A DNA stretch of 64,000 bases from positions 2,958,501 to 3,022,500 of the forward strand of contig NZ_JAAQRC020000001.1 of assembly GCF_019216885.1 (NCBI RefSeq), written 5' to 3'. The translations under genes and the position numbers were made by a program. Below are positions 42,726 to 54,138 of this stretch, in pieces; position 1 is the stretch's first letter; the number at the start of each line of letters is the position of its first letter. The stretch comes from Methylobacterium sp. SyP6R (GTDB lineage Bacteria; Pseudomonadota; Alphaproteobacteria; Rhizobiales; Beijerinckiaceae). The notes beneath the pieces are model-generated. The model ran no database searches and was not told the DNA's origin. It saw only the letters and a list, made by a program, of their open reading frames with translations.

Positions 42726-45149
42726 TCATGCCTCGGCGGTACGGCGACGGCGGGGCGCGCGGGCCGGGCTCGCAGGGGTGCGCGGGCGGCGGGTCTTGGT
42801 CGCGGCGGCCTTCTTCATGGCGGTCTTCTTGACCGGGGCCTCGCGGGAGGAGGGCGCGTTGGCCTCGCCGCCCGCATGAGCGTCGAGGAAGGCGCGGCAG
42901 GCGTTGAAGTCGGTCTCGATCTCGGGCGGCAGCGCCTCCAGGCGCTTCTCGCGGGCGAGCGAGGCGGCGAAGCGCAGCATCGCCGGGGTCGGTGGGCGGG
43001 TCGCGCCATCGCCCGTCGGAATGGTCCTGTCCTCCCCCAAGGCGGTCCTGGGCCCCGCATGGGTGTTGAGGAAGAGCCGGCAGGCGCCGGCCTCGCGGGT
43101 CGCCTCCGGGGGGAGGGGGATCCCCTTGCGGGCGGCGAGCGACTTGGCGAAGGACACCATCGCGGCGGTCGGCGCCCGGCCGCCGCGGGGCGGGGCCTCG
43201 CCCTCGACCGCCAGCCGCTCGGCGCCCGAGACCGCGCCGATCAACGCCTCGACCCGCTCGCGGGTGCGCTGGCGGAAGGCCTCGGCCCGCCGCACGGCTT
43301 CCGATTTCGTCGTCGCCCGACCGATCTCGGCCAGTTCCGATTCGAACACCGCCCGCCCGACCGGGTCGCCATAGGCCGGAAACACCCGGCGTACCGCGGC
43401 CACGAAGGCGAGGCCCACGTCCGTCACGGTGATCGCCGGGTCCTTGCCCTTGAGCAGCGTGACGTAGTGGCTCTTCATCAGCTTCGGCAGCACCGCGTCG
43501 CGGGTCGCGGCGGTGCCCAGCCCCTTCGGCTCGGTCGGGTTGGCGGGGTTCTCCAGCGCCCGCTTCAGGGCCGGATCCTCGATCTGGTCGATCAGGCGGC
43601 CCATCACCACCGGCAGCTCGCCCCGGGTGATGCGCCGGGGCGGCTCGGTCCGGGCGGTCTCGATCGTCGGTTCGCCGCCCGTGCCGGCCTCGCCGTCGCG
43701 GACCGGCGGCAGGCGCCCGGTGGTCGGCTCGTCGTCGGCCTTGGCCTTGCCGGGCACCACCTCGTCCTCGTCGGCCTCGGTGCCGTAGAGGGCGCGCCAG
43801 CCCGGCACCTTCACCACGCTGCCGGTGATGACGAAGCGCTTCTGTCCGAGCGGCGTCGCCACCTCGGCCGTCACCGTGGTGCGGGCGTCGATCCCGTCGG
43901 CCATGTGGGCGGCCAAAAAGTTCTTGGCGACGAGCAGCCACAGCCGCAACGCCTCGGGCGCGGCGTCGCCCGGGCCGGGCACCTTGCGCAGGGGCACGAT
44001 GGCGTGGTGCTCGCCCGGGTCCTTGACGTAATGCCCCTTCGGCCCGCAGCGGATCTGCGGCGTCGCCGGGTTGTGGGCGGAGAGATCCTTGTCGGCCACC
44101 GCGATCGCCGCGAGCACCGCGGCGGCGTCCTTGGCTTGCGATTCCGGCAGGTGCACCGATTCGGTGCGGGGATAGCTGAGATAGCCCTTGTCGTAGAGCG
44201 CTTGCGCGTGGCGCGCCGTGACTTGGGGGTCCCAGCCGAAGCGCTTGGCGCAGGCGCGCGCCAGGGTGTCCTTCGAGAAGAGCTTGGGCGGCGTCCGGCG
44301 CACGTCCTTCTGCACCACCGCGAGGGGGCCGGCCCAGCCCTCGGCGGCGTCGCGGATCGTCTCCGCGTCCTCGATCGCGAAGATCTTGTCCTTCGGCGCG
44401 TGCCAGAGCGTCAGGCCGGCGCCGCTCTCCGTCGTCACCGGCAGGGCGACCTTATAGAAGTCGCGCGGCACGAAATTGCGGATGCGCTCCTCGAGATCGG
44501 CCAGGATCGCCAGCGTCGGCGTCTGCACGCCGCCGAAGCGCCAGGGCTCGCGGAAGGCCGGCGGGCGCAGGCGCAACGACACCGCCCGCGTGCCGTTGAG
44601 GCCGAGATGCCAATCCTCGTATTGCCGGCACAGGGCCTCGAGATAGGCGGCATAGTCGCGCTCGCCGGAATCGTCCTCGCGCGCCAGCAGCCCGAAGGCG
44701 CGGCGGATCGAAATCTCGTCGAGCGCCCCGAGGCGCAGGCGATCGACCCGGCCGCGCCAGCCGAGATGCTCCAAGACCTCCCAGGCGATCATCGAGCCCT
44801 CGCGCCCCGGATCGGTCGCGATGATCACCCGCTCGACCCCGGACAGCGCCTGGCGGATCGCCGCGAGCTTCGGCGCGTGCGACTGGCCCGAGCGGCCGTG
44901 ACCGGGTGCGACCGGCAGCCGCTCCATGGCGATCGGCAGCGCGTCGAAGCGCCAGGGCTTCCAGTCCGGTCGGATCTCCCCGGGCTCGGCCACTTCCAGG
45001 AGGTGCCCCTCGGCCGCGACGCAGACCGTGCTGGGCGAGCGGAAGAACCGCTGCACCTGGCGCATCGCCGAGGGTTTCTCGAAGAAGAACAGGGTCTTGC
45101 CGCGAGGATTCGAACCGGAGGGTGAGCCGGGGGAGGTGGCCTGCGCCAT
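42726..45149 (-). CDS. topB: Type IA DNA topoisomerase (topoisomerase III-like)
   Basis: The 807-residue enzyme has the TOPRIM domain (Ile-Ile-Ala-Thr-Asp-Pro-Gly-Arg-Glu-Gly) and the active-site tyrosine region Gly-Tyr-Leu-Ser-Tyr-Pro-Arg-Thr-Glu-Ser near residue 322. It nicks single strands to relax or decatenate DNA. After the core there are two similar segments of about 60-70 residues (Met-Val-Ser-Phe-Ala-Lys-Ser-Leu-Ala and Met-Leu-Arg-Phe-Ala-Ala-Ser-Leu-Ala) and a Lys/Arg/Ala-rich tail. No zinc fingers are seen. The ATG at 45149 follows the family start better than the in-frame upstream ATGs. Confidence 0.88.
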   Translation of the reverse strand: MAQATSPGSPSGSNPRGKTLFFFEKPSAMRQVQRFFRSPSTVCVAAEGHLLEVAEPGEIRPDWKPWRFDALPIAMERLPVAPGHGRSGQSHAPKLAAIRQALSGVERVIIATDPGREGSMIAWEVLEHLGWRGRVDRLRLGALDEISIRRAFGLLAREDDSGERDYAAYLEALCRQYEDWHLGLNGTRAVSLRLRPPAFREPWRFGGVQTPTLAILADLEERIRNFVPRDFYKVALPVTTESGAGLTLWHAPKDKIFAIEDAETIRDAAEGWAGPLAVVQKDVRRTPPKLFSKDTLARACAKRFGWDPQVTARHAQALYDKGYLSYPRTESVHLPESQAKDAAAVLAAIAVADKDLSAHNPATPQIRCGPKGHYVKDPGEHHAIVPLRKVPGPGDAAPEALRLWLLVAKNFLAAHMADGIDARTTVTAEVATPLGQKRFVITGSVVKVPGWRALYGTEADEDEVVPGKAKADDEPTTGRLPPVRDGEAGTGGEPTIETARTEPPRRITRGELPVVMGRLIDQIEDPALKRALENPANPTEPKGLGTAATRDAVLPKLMKSHYVTLLKGKDPAITVTDVGLAFVAAVRRVFPAYGDPVGRAVFESELAEIGRATTKSEAVRRAEAFRQRTRERVEALIGAVSGAERLAVEGEAPPRGGRAPTAAMVSFAKSLAARKGIPLPPEATREAGACRLFLNTHAGPRTALGEDRTIPTGDGATRPPTPAMLRFAASLAREKRLEALPPEIETDFNACRAFLDAHAGGEANAPSSREAPVKKTAMKKAAATKTRRPRTPASPARAPRRRRTAEA

Positions 45150-45249
45150 GGCAGCGGGACGCTCCTGGGCGGGCGGAGGAGCCCGAACGAAGCGGGAACA
45201 TACCGGAGGCTCCCGGGTACGGTCAACGCGGCGCATCGCGAAAAGAAAG

Positions 45250-45595
45250 GGCGCGGGCTTCTCCTCTTCCCGCGGGTGCAGGGCTGTCCGGGGAAAGATT
45301 GAGGCGCGAGTTTTCCCCTCTCCCCGCGGGCGGGGAGAGGCCTTCACCCCCCTCGTCGGGGGTGAAGGGAGCAGCGAACCGCAGGTTCGCCGCGAGGGTG
45401 AGGGGGTGTCTCAGGATGAGGCTCTTCCGGAACCTCCCCCTCACCCTCGCTCCGGCTTTCGCCTCCGCTCACTTCATCGACGACAAGGTCGATCAAGTCC
45501 TCTCCCCGCCCGCGGGGAGAGGGAGATTTCCCGCGCCTCCTCTTTTCCCCGGACAGCCCTGCCGTCCGCGGGGAGAGGGGAAACCCGGCGCCACA
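45250..45595. repeat. Nested palindromic repeats, family C, copy 3
   Basis: The outer arms are GCGCGGGCTTCTCCTCTTCCC with GGGCTGTCCGGGGAAA, and TTTTCCCCGGACAGCCC ... GGGGAGAGGGGAAACCCGGCGC. Inside is another full hairpin with CTCTCCCCGCGGGCGGGGAGAG / CTCTCCCCGCCCGCGGGGAGAG and GCGAGGGTGAGGGGG / CCCCCTCACCCTCGC. It occupies most of the 613-base gap between the divergent topoisomerase and regulator genes. No gene is seen in the gap. Confidence 0.72.
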
Positions 45596-45714
45596 CCGTT
45601 CCCCAGACGGCCCTTCCCCGAATGAGCGCCGCTCTCGGCTCCGCGTTCGCGCGATTCACCCTCACCGCCACGTTTCTGCCCGCGAAACGCCGCTTGCGCC
45701 CCGTGCATTCATCA

Positions 45715-45732
45715 CATAAAGATATCTTTATG
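45715..45732. promoter_or_regulatory. Perfect 18-bp operator palindrome upstream of the regulator-metF-metH operon
   Basis: CATAAAGATATCTTTATG is a perfect palindrome in an AT-poor region, 30 bases before the chosen regulator start. It resembles the operator of SahR-type ArsR regulators, which control methionine-cycle genes in response to S-adenosylhomocysteine. I infer autoregulation of the downstream operon. I noticed no second copy in the window. Confidence 0.75.
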
Positions 45733-45762
45733 TTTCGCATCGGAGGCGAGGAGCCCCCAGTT

Positions 45763-46770
45763 ATGACCGCCACCGTCCCCTTCGTCGACGCTTTGAGCGT
45801 GCTGCGGGCCGCCGCGGAGGAGACGCGCCTGCGCATCCTGGCGCTGCTCGGCGAGGGGGAGTTGTCGGTCTCCGACCTCACCGACATCCTCGGCCAGTCG
45901 CAGCCGCGGATCTCCCGCCACCTCAAGCTCCTGGTCGAGGCCGGGCTGGTGGTGCGCCACCGTGAGGGCGCCTGGGCGTTCTTCCGCCTGCGCGAGGGGA
46001 TGGCTGCCTTGGTCGCCCCCCTCATCGCGGCCCTCGACACCGCGGCGCCGCCGCTCTCCGAGGACCGGGCGCGCCTCCAGGCGGTGCGGGCGCAGCGCGC
46101 GGAAGCCGCCCAGAGCTTCTTCGCGCGGCTGGCGCCGCAATGGGACCGAGTCCGCTCGCTCCACGTGCCGGAGGCCACCGTCGAGGCGGCGGTGCTCGAC
46201 GCGCTGGGGAGCGGCCCGATCGGCAGCGTGGTCGATCTCGGCACCGGCACCGGGCGGATGCTCGGTCTCCTGGCGCCGCGGGCCGCCCGGGCGACGGGGT
46301 TGGATGCCAACCACACGATGCTCTCGGTCGCCCGCGCCAACCTGGAGCGCCAGGGCCTGACCCGGATCGACCTGCGCCAGGGCGACATCCACGCCCCGCC
46401 CTTCGGCCGGGCGAGCTTCGATCTCGTGTTGATCCACCAGGTGCTGCATTATCTCGACGACCCGGCGCGGGCGCTTCGCGAGGCCGCCCGCCTCGTCGCT
46501 CCGGGCGGCCGCCTCCTCGTGGTCGATTTCGCCCCCCACAGCCTGGAATTCCTGCGCGCGGACGAGGCGCATCGCCGCCTCGGCTTCGCTCCGGAGCAGG
46601 TCGCGAGCTGGCTCTCCGAGGCCGGCCTGGCCGACGTGCGGCTGCGCCACCTCGCGCCCTCCGGGGCCGCGGAGCACCAGCTGACCGTCACGCTCTGGCT
46701 CGCCCATCACCCCGAGGCCGCCGCCGATCAGCAGATCGGTGCCGGGCTGCCCGACCGCGCCGTCGCCTGA
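45763..46770 (+). CDS. ArsR-type regulator fused to a SAM-dependent methyltransferase domain (SahR-like)
   Basis: The 335-residue protein has an N-terminal winged-helix domain (about residues 8-90; Arg-Leu-Arg-Ile-Leu-Ala-Leu-Leu, then Ser-Gln-Pro-Arg-Ile-Ser-Arg-His-Leu). A class I methyltransferase domain follows at about residues 140-275. It carries motif I Val-Val-Asp-Leu-Gly-Thr-Gly-Thr-Gly and Leu-Ile-His-Gln-Val-Leu-His-Tyr-Leu. No metal-binding cysteine box is seen in the winged helix. The methyltransferase domain probably senses SAM or SAH. The ATG at 45763 is preceded by GGAGGCGAGGAG; another ATG at 45730 lies in the operator. It heads the metF-metH operon. Confidence 0.85.
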   Translation: MTATVPFVDALSVLRAAAEETRLRILALLGEGELSVSDLTDILGQSQPRISRHLKLLVEAGLVVRHREGAWAFFRLREGMAALVAPLIAALDTAAPPLSEDRARLQAVRAQRAEAAQSFFARLAPQWDRVRSLHVPEATVEAAVLDALGSGPIGSVVDLGTGTGRMLGLLAPRAARATGLDANHTMLSVARANLERQGLTRIDLRQGDIHAPPFGRASFDLVLIHQVLHYLDDPARALREAARLVAPGGRLLVVDFAPHSLEFLRADEAHRRLGFAPEQVASWLSEAGLADVRLRHLAPSGAAEHQLTVTLWLAHHPEAAADQQIGAGLPDRAVA

Positions 46771-46805
46771 TTCTCCCCTTTCTCGATCGTCCGCCGAGGC
46801 CGCCG

Positions 46806-47720
46806 ATGTTCCCCTCCTCCTTCCGCCCCAGCCGCGACAGCCACCGCCCGATCCGGGTCTCGTTCGAGTTCTTCCCGCCGAAGACCGCCGAGATGGAAGC
46901 GACCCTGTGGTCGTCGATCGAGCGCCTGGCCCCCTTGGGCCCCAGCTTCGTCTCGGTGACCTACGGCGCCGGCGGCTCGACCCGCGAGCGCACCCACAAC
47001 ACCGTGGCGCGCCTGGTGCGCGAGACCGACCTGAAGCCCGCCGCCCACCTCACCTGCGTGGCCGCCACCAGGGGTGAGGTCGACGACGTGGTGCGCGCCT
47101 ATCACGAGGCCGGCGTGCGCCACATCGTGGCCCTGCGCGGCGACCCGGCGGAGGGCGTCGGCACCGCCTACACGGCGCATCCGGGCGGCTACGAGCGCTC
47201 CTGCGACCTCGTCGCCGGCATCAAGCGCATCGGCGACTTCGAGGTCTCGGTCTCGGCCTATCCGGAGCGCCACCCGGAGGCCGGCTCCCTCGACCAGGAT
47301 CTCGACGCGCTGAAGGCCAAGGTCGATTGCGGCGCCGACCGCGCCATCTCCCAGTTCTTCTTCGAGAACGATCTGTTCTTCCGCTACCTCGACCGGGTGC
47401 GGGCGCGCGGCATCAATATTCCGATCATCCCCGGCATCCTGCCGGTACAGAACTTCAAGCAGGCCGCCAACTTCGCCCGCCGCACCGGCGCCTCGGTGCC
47501 GGACTGGCTCGCCGCCCGCTTCGAGGGGCTGGAGGACGACGTCGCCACCCGCAAGCTGGTGGCCGCGGCGGTCGCCGCCGAGCAGGTGCTGGATCTCGTT
47601 GACCGCGGCATCACCGATTTCCATTTCTACACCATGAACCGCGCCGACCTCGTCTACGCGATCTGCCACCTCTTGGGCTTGCGCGCGGCGCCGGTGGTGG
47701 CGGAGAAGGCGGCGGCCTGA
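46806..47720 (+). CDS. metF: 5,10-Methylenetetrahydrofolate reductase
   Basis: The 304-residue FAD enzyme reduces methylene-THF to methyl-THF, the methyl donor for MetH. Family motifs include Ser-Phe-Glu-Phe-Phe-Pro-Pro-Lys near the start (Glu is catalytic), Val-Thr-Tyr-Gly-Ala-Gly-Gly-Ser-Thr-Arg, Leu-Arg-Gly-Asp-Pro, and Ile-Pro-Gly-Ile-Leu-Pro. The reading frame extends upstream through the regulator, but the ATG at 46806 matches the normal length. It follows the regulator after 35 bases. Confidence 0.94.
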   Translation: MFPSSFRPSRDSHRPIRVSFEFFPPKTAEMEATLWSSIERLAPLGPSFVSVTYGAGGSTRERTHNTVARLVRETDLKPAAHLTCVAATRGEVDDVVRAYHEAGVRHIVALRGDPAEGVGTAYTAHPGGYERSCDLVAGIKRIGDFEVSVSAYPERHPEAGSLDQDLDALKAKVDCGADRAISQFFFENDLFFRYLDRVRARGINIPIIPGILPVQNFKQAANFARRTGASVPDWLAARFEGLEDDVATRKLVAAAVAAEQVLDLVDRGITDFHFYTMNRADLVYAICHLLGLRAAPVVAEKAAA

Positions 47721-47747
47721 TCCGTCTTCTCTCAAGGAGAGCCTTCC

Positions 47748-47999
47748 GTGGCTGAACCGCAGGACATGATCGTTCCGCTGCTGCGTGAGATGCGCGCAGC
47801 CTTCGAGCAGCGATTCGACCGGATCGACCGCAAGCTCGACGAACACGATGCGCGCTTCGACAAGATCGAGCGGCGGTTCGACAATCTTCGGCAAGCGGTC
47901 AACGGTGAGTCCATCCTCGGCCGCTATGCAGTTGCGGAAGTCGAGGAGCGCCTGGACGCGATCGAGCGACGCCTCGCCGAGATTGAAACCCGGCGCTGA
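47748..47999 (+). CDS. Small coiled-coil protein between metF and metH
   Basis: The 83-residue protein starts at a GTG with AAGGAGA upstream. It consists almost entirely of charged heptads (Arg-Phe-Asp-Arg-Ile-Asp-Arg-Lys-Leu-Asp-Glu-His, Glu-Arg-Arg-Phe-Asp), then a break (Gly-Arg-Tyr-Ala) and another helix. It has no membrane segment. Such short heptad proteins often oligomerise. Its placement in the operon suggests a link to methionine metabolism, but this is only positional. Confidence 0.6.
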   Translation: MAEPQDMIVPLLREMRAAFEQRFDRIDRKLDEHDARFDKIERRFDNLRQAVNGESILGRYAVAEVEERLDAIERRLAEIETRR

Positions 48000-48035
48000 G
48001 TCGGGAAAAATCTCGTATTGACCGACACAGACAAA

Positions 48036-48058
48036 CCGGGTCGTACTGCGCGACCCGG
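48036..48058 (+). terminator. Hairpin between the coiled-coil gene and metH
   Basis: An eight-base stem (CCGGGTCG / CGACCCGG) with a seven-base loop is followed by CTCAATTTT. It lies 50 bases before metH, so it may attenuate or partly terminate the upstream transcript, leaving metH able to use its own promoter. Confidence 0.5.
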
Positions 48059-48107
48059 CTCAATTTTGCATCTATTGTACTGCCCGACCCGCTGGAACCA
48101 CACCCCG

Positions 48108-51857
<3,750 letters not shown>

Positions 51858-51964
51858 GGGGCGGACTGGGGCCTACGGTGCCGCGGCGGGAACCTGCCGC
51901 TGCGGCATGCACTTGCGTCGGGACTCGTCCGGCTCCATCTTGGACATGAACCCCGGAGGCGCGC

Positions 51965-52210
51965 ATGGGTGAGATCGCGAAGCTGTTCTGGGCCGACGGC
52001 GCACAGGCCGTGCGCCTGCCCGAGGGGTGGCGCCTCGAAGGCGAGGCGGTGCAGGTACGCCGCGAGGGCAATGCGGTGATCTTGGAGCCGATGCCGGGAA
52101 ACTGGGATTGGCTGAAAGCTCTCGTTGGTCCGGTTGATAATGATTTCGAGGCGGCCGTTGCTGAGCAGCCACCGCTGCCGGACAGCGACATGTCCGATGT
52201 CTTTCCGTGA
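51965..52210 (+). CDS. vapB: VapB-type antitoxin
   Basis: The 81-residue protein has an AbrB/MazE-like swapped-hairpin N-terminus (Lys-Leu-Phe-Trp-Ala-Asp-Gly-Ala-Gln-Ala-Val-Arg-Leu-Pro). Its acidic C-terminal tail would wrap around the toxin. The stop overlaps the vapC GTG by four bases. It probably also represses the vapBC promoter. The vapBC pair has no obvious link to metH upstream. Confidence 0.85.
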   Translation: MGEIAKLFWADGAQAVRLPEGWRLEGEAVQVRREGNAVILEPMPGNWDWLKALVGPVDNDFEAAVAEQPPLPDSDMSDVFP

Positions 52211-52614
52211 TTTACCTCCTCGACTCTAATGCCGTGATCGGCCTGTTGAAGGGGCATGCTGGGCTTTGGGCCCGGGTCAATCAGCAAAAAGATACAGATA
52301 TCGTTTTCTCAAGTGTCGTTGCACACGAACTCTTCTATGGAGCGTTCCGTAGCCAGCATCGAGCAGCCTCCCTCGCTCGCGTCGATGCCTTGCGGTTTCC
52401 GATCCTGCCTTTCGACGCCTCCGATGCCCGCCGGGCTGGGGAAGTGCGAGCGTCTCTGGCAGCTATCGGTACGCCGATCGGTCCCTACGACGTGCTGATC
52501 GCCGGACAGGCCAGCCAGCGAGGCTTGGTGCTGGTGACGCATAATCTGCGAGAGTTCCGCCGCGTCCCTGGTCTCGCGGTGGAGGACTGGGAAGCCGCAG
52601 ACCTTGCCACATGA
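52207..52614 (+). CDS. vapC: VapC-type PIN-domain ribonuclease toxin
   Basis: The 135-residue protein has the PIN-domain acidic residues Asp6 (Leu-Leu-Asp-Ser-Asn), Glu41 and Asp95 (Gly-Pro-Tyr-Asp-Val-Leu-Ile-Ala), plus Val-Thr-His-Asn near the end. They coordinate magnesium for RNA cleavage. The GTG start is embedded in the vapB stop (GTGA), so synthesis is coupled. The region reads more AT-rich than flanking genes. Confidence 0.88.
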   Translation: MIYLLDSNAVIGLLKGHAGLWARVNQQKDTDIVFSSVVAHELFYGAFRSQHRAASLARVDALRFPILPFDASDARRAGEVRASLAAIGTPIGPYDVLIAGQASQRGLVLVTHNLREFRRVPGLAVEDWEAADLAT

Positions 52615-52680
52615 CCCGGGCTTGACCGCCGCGCCCGCCCCGGCTCAAAGCTGGGCTTGAGGATGCGGGAAGGATCGGGG

Positions 52681-53106
52681 ATGCGGACAGGACCAGGGAG
52701 GCTCGCCCTCGTCGCCGTGGCGGGCGCCGTCGCGGCGGCGGCCGGCTGCACCGAATTCTCCTACATCTCGAAGACCTATGTCGGCCTCCAGCCGCAGGTG
52801 GTCACGATCGGCTGCAACGACCCCTACGAGGTCTACGATCAGCGCCAGCAGCGCAAGGTCCTGATCGTCTCGAACAACCTGCGGGAGATCACCGGCTGCG
52901 GCCTGGAGGGCAAGGACCCGGCGCTCACCCGCCGGCGCCGCTTCTCGGAGGCCGCCGCGACCTATCTCAAGGAGACGGCGCGGGAGACCTGCACCATCGT
53001 CGGCGAGACGGTGTTCACCGATCTCCAGACCGAGTTCGTCTATTCCTGCGCCGAGCCGATCGAGAAGCCCGGCACCAAGGTGCCGCGCCTGCCGGGCCGG
53101 TACTGA
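52681..53106 (+). CDS. Putative lipoprotein
   Basis: The 141-residue product has a signal peptide ending in a lipobox-like Ala-Ala-Ala-Gly-Cys. The mature part has Thr-Tyr-Val-Gly-Leu, three further cysteines (Ile-Gly-Cys-Asn, Thr-Gly-Cys-Gly, Tyr-Ser-Cys-Ala) and Val-Glu-Tyr-Asp-like polar segments. AAGGA precedes the ATG at 52681; an upstream ATG at 52663 is in frame. No domain is recognised. It ends just before a converging small gene. Confidence 0.65.
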   Translation: MRTGPGRLALVAVAGAVAAAAGCTEFSYISKTYVGLQPQVVTIGCNDPYEVYDQRQQRKVLIVSNNLREITGCGLEGKDPALTRRRRFSEAAATYLKETARETCTIVGETVFTDLQTEFVYSCAEPIEKPGTKVPRLPGRY

Positions 53107-53110
53107 ATCC

Positions 53111-53323
53111 TCAATCGCCGTCGTGAATCGCCGGGTGCGGGAAGGTGCGCTCGGCCGCGTCGCCGGCCGCCGCCAGCATCGCCCGGGCGAAGCGGCGCGC
53201 CTCGGCCCGGTCGAGGGCGATCGCCGCCGTGACCGGCGCGCCGTCGAGGTCGGCGAGGTCCAGTTCGAGCCGTACGCCCGCCTCGGTCGGCGTCACCCGC
53301 AGGGTCCAGTCGCGATCGCTCAT
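53111..53323 (-). CDS. Small hypothetical protein
   Basis: The 70-residue protein is acidic and alternates hydrophobic strands with an Arg-Ala-Glu-Ala-Arg-Arg-Phe-Ala-Arg-Ala helix. It has no signal or cysteines. The wording (Trp-Thr-Leu-Arg-Val-Thr, Leu-Glu-Leu-Asp-Leu-Ala-Asp) suggests a small beta-sheet plus helix. I do not recognise it. The neighbouring gene starts 152 bases away on the other strand. Confidence 0.5.
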   Translation of the reverse strand: MSDRDWTLRVTPTEAGVRLELDLADLDGAPVTAAIALDRAEARRFARAMLAAAGDAAERTFPHPAIHDGD

Positions 53324-53474
53324 CCGTCCGCTTCAATTCGTTGTCCGGCGCCAATGCCCGTGACATCGGCCCTATAGACCAATTTCCGGAGAGGTCGATG
53401 GGTTCGCGCCGGTTGACGCTGCGACCGTCGCCGTGGTCGACCCGCGCCGGGATGTGAATCGAGAGAATCGGACC

Positions 53475-54020
53475 ATGAGCGAGATCGTCTTCCGCACCGG
53501 CGAGGCCACCGTGCTGGCCGCCGATGGCCAGTACACCGACGCGATGCCCGAGGTGCTGATCGGCTCGGTGCGCGGACCGGTGGGGCAGGCCTTCGCCTCG
53601 ATGATGGGGCAGGTCCAGGGCCATACGCGGATGTTCGTGGTGCGCGACCTCAACCAGCTCGTCCGCCCCGCCACCATGATGACCACCAAGGCGACGATCC
53701 ACACCGCCGAATACGTCGAACTCCTCGGCGGCGTGGTCCAGGCCGCGACGGGGGACGCCATCGTCGATTGCATCATCGAGGGCATCCTGCCCCGCGACGG
53801 GCTCGACGAACTGTGCATGATCATCATGATCTGGCTCGACCCGCGCTGCCCCGAGGATCCGAACCTCGACCGCAAGGACCTCTACCGCACCAACTACGAG
53901 GCGACGAAGCTCGCCATCGCCCGGGCGCTCAAGGGCGAGCCGAGCGTCGACGAACTGATCGCCAACCGCCACACCGTGCGCCACTACGCCCTCGAGGGCG
54001 TGCTCGACGACGAGGCCTGA
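53475..54020 (+). CDS. Formaldehyde-activating enzyme homolog (Fae-like)
   Basis: The 181-residue protein matches Fae along its length. Shared segments include Glu-Val-Leu-Ile-Gly ... Gly-Pro, Thr-Lys-Ala-Thr-Ile, Glu-Gly-Ile-Leu-Pro and [17 protein letters not shown]. Fae joins formaldehyde to tetrahydromethanopterin. In the expected place of Fae's catalytic His17 (Ala-His-Ile-Asp), this protein has Ala-Met-Pro-Glu. Its chemistry is therefore doubtful; it may be a Fae2/Fae3-like paralog with a binding or sensing role. No other C1 genes are adjacent. The ATG at 53475 fits the Fae start. Confidence 0.82.
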   Translation: MSEIVFRTGEATVLAADGQYTDAMPEVLIGSVRGPVGQAFASMMGQVQGHTRMFVVRDLNQLVRPATMMTTKATIHTAEYVELLGGVVQAATGDAIVDCIIEGILPRDGLDELCMIIMIWLDPRCPEDPNLDRKDLYRTNYEATKLAIARALKGEPSVDELIANRHTVRHYALEGVLDDEA

Positions 54021-54138
54021 CGGGTCTGTTTCGGCGGGCGGCTGCGCAGTTGACCGCAGCTTGACAGCGCCGCAAGGTGCGCCGCCCGCCACCTCGACTC
54101 CGCGCGCGGGCCGTCCATCACGCCTTGTGGGGCTCAAG

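Noticed and set aside
48000..48107. Possible cobalamin riboswitch before metH
   Set aside because: The 108-base gap is too short for a B12 aptamer and lacks the B12-box. Only a simple hairpin is present.
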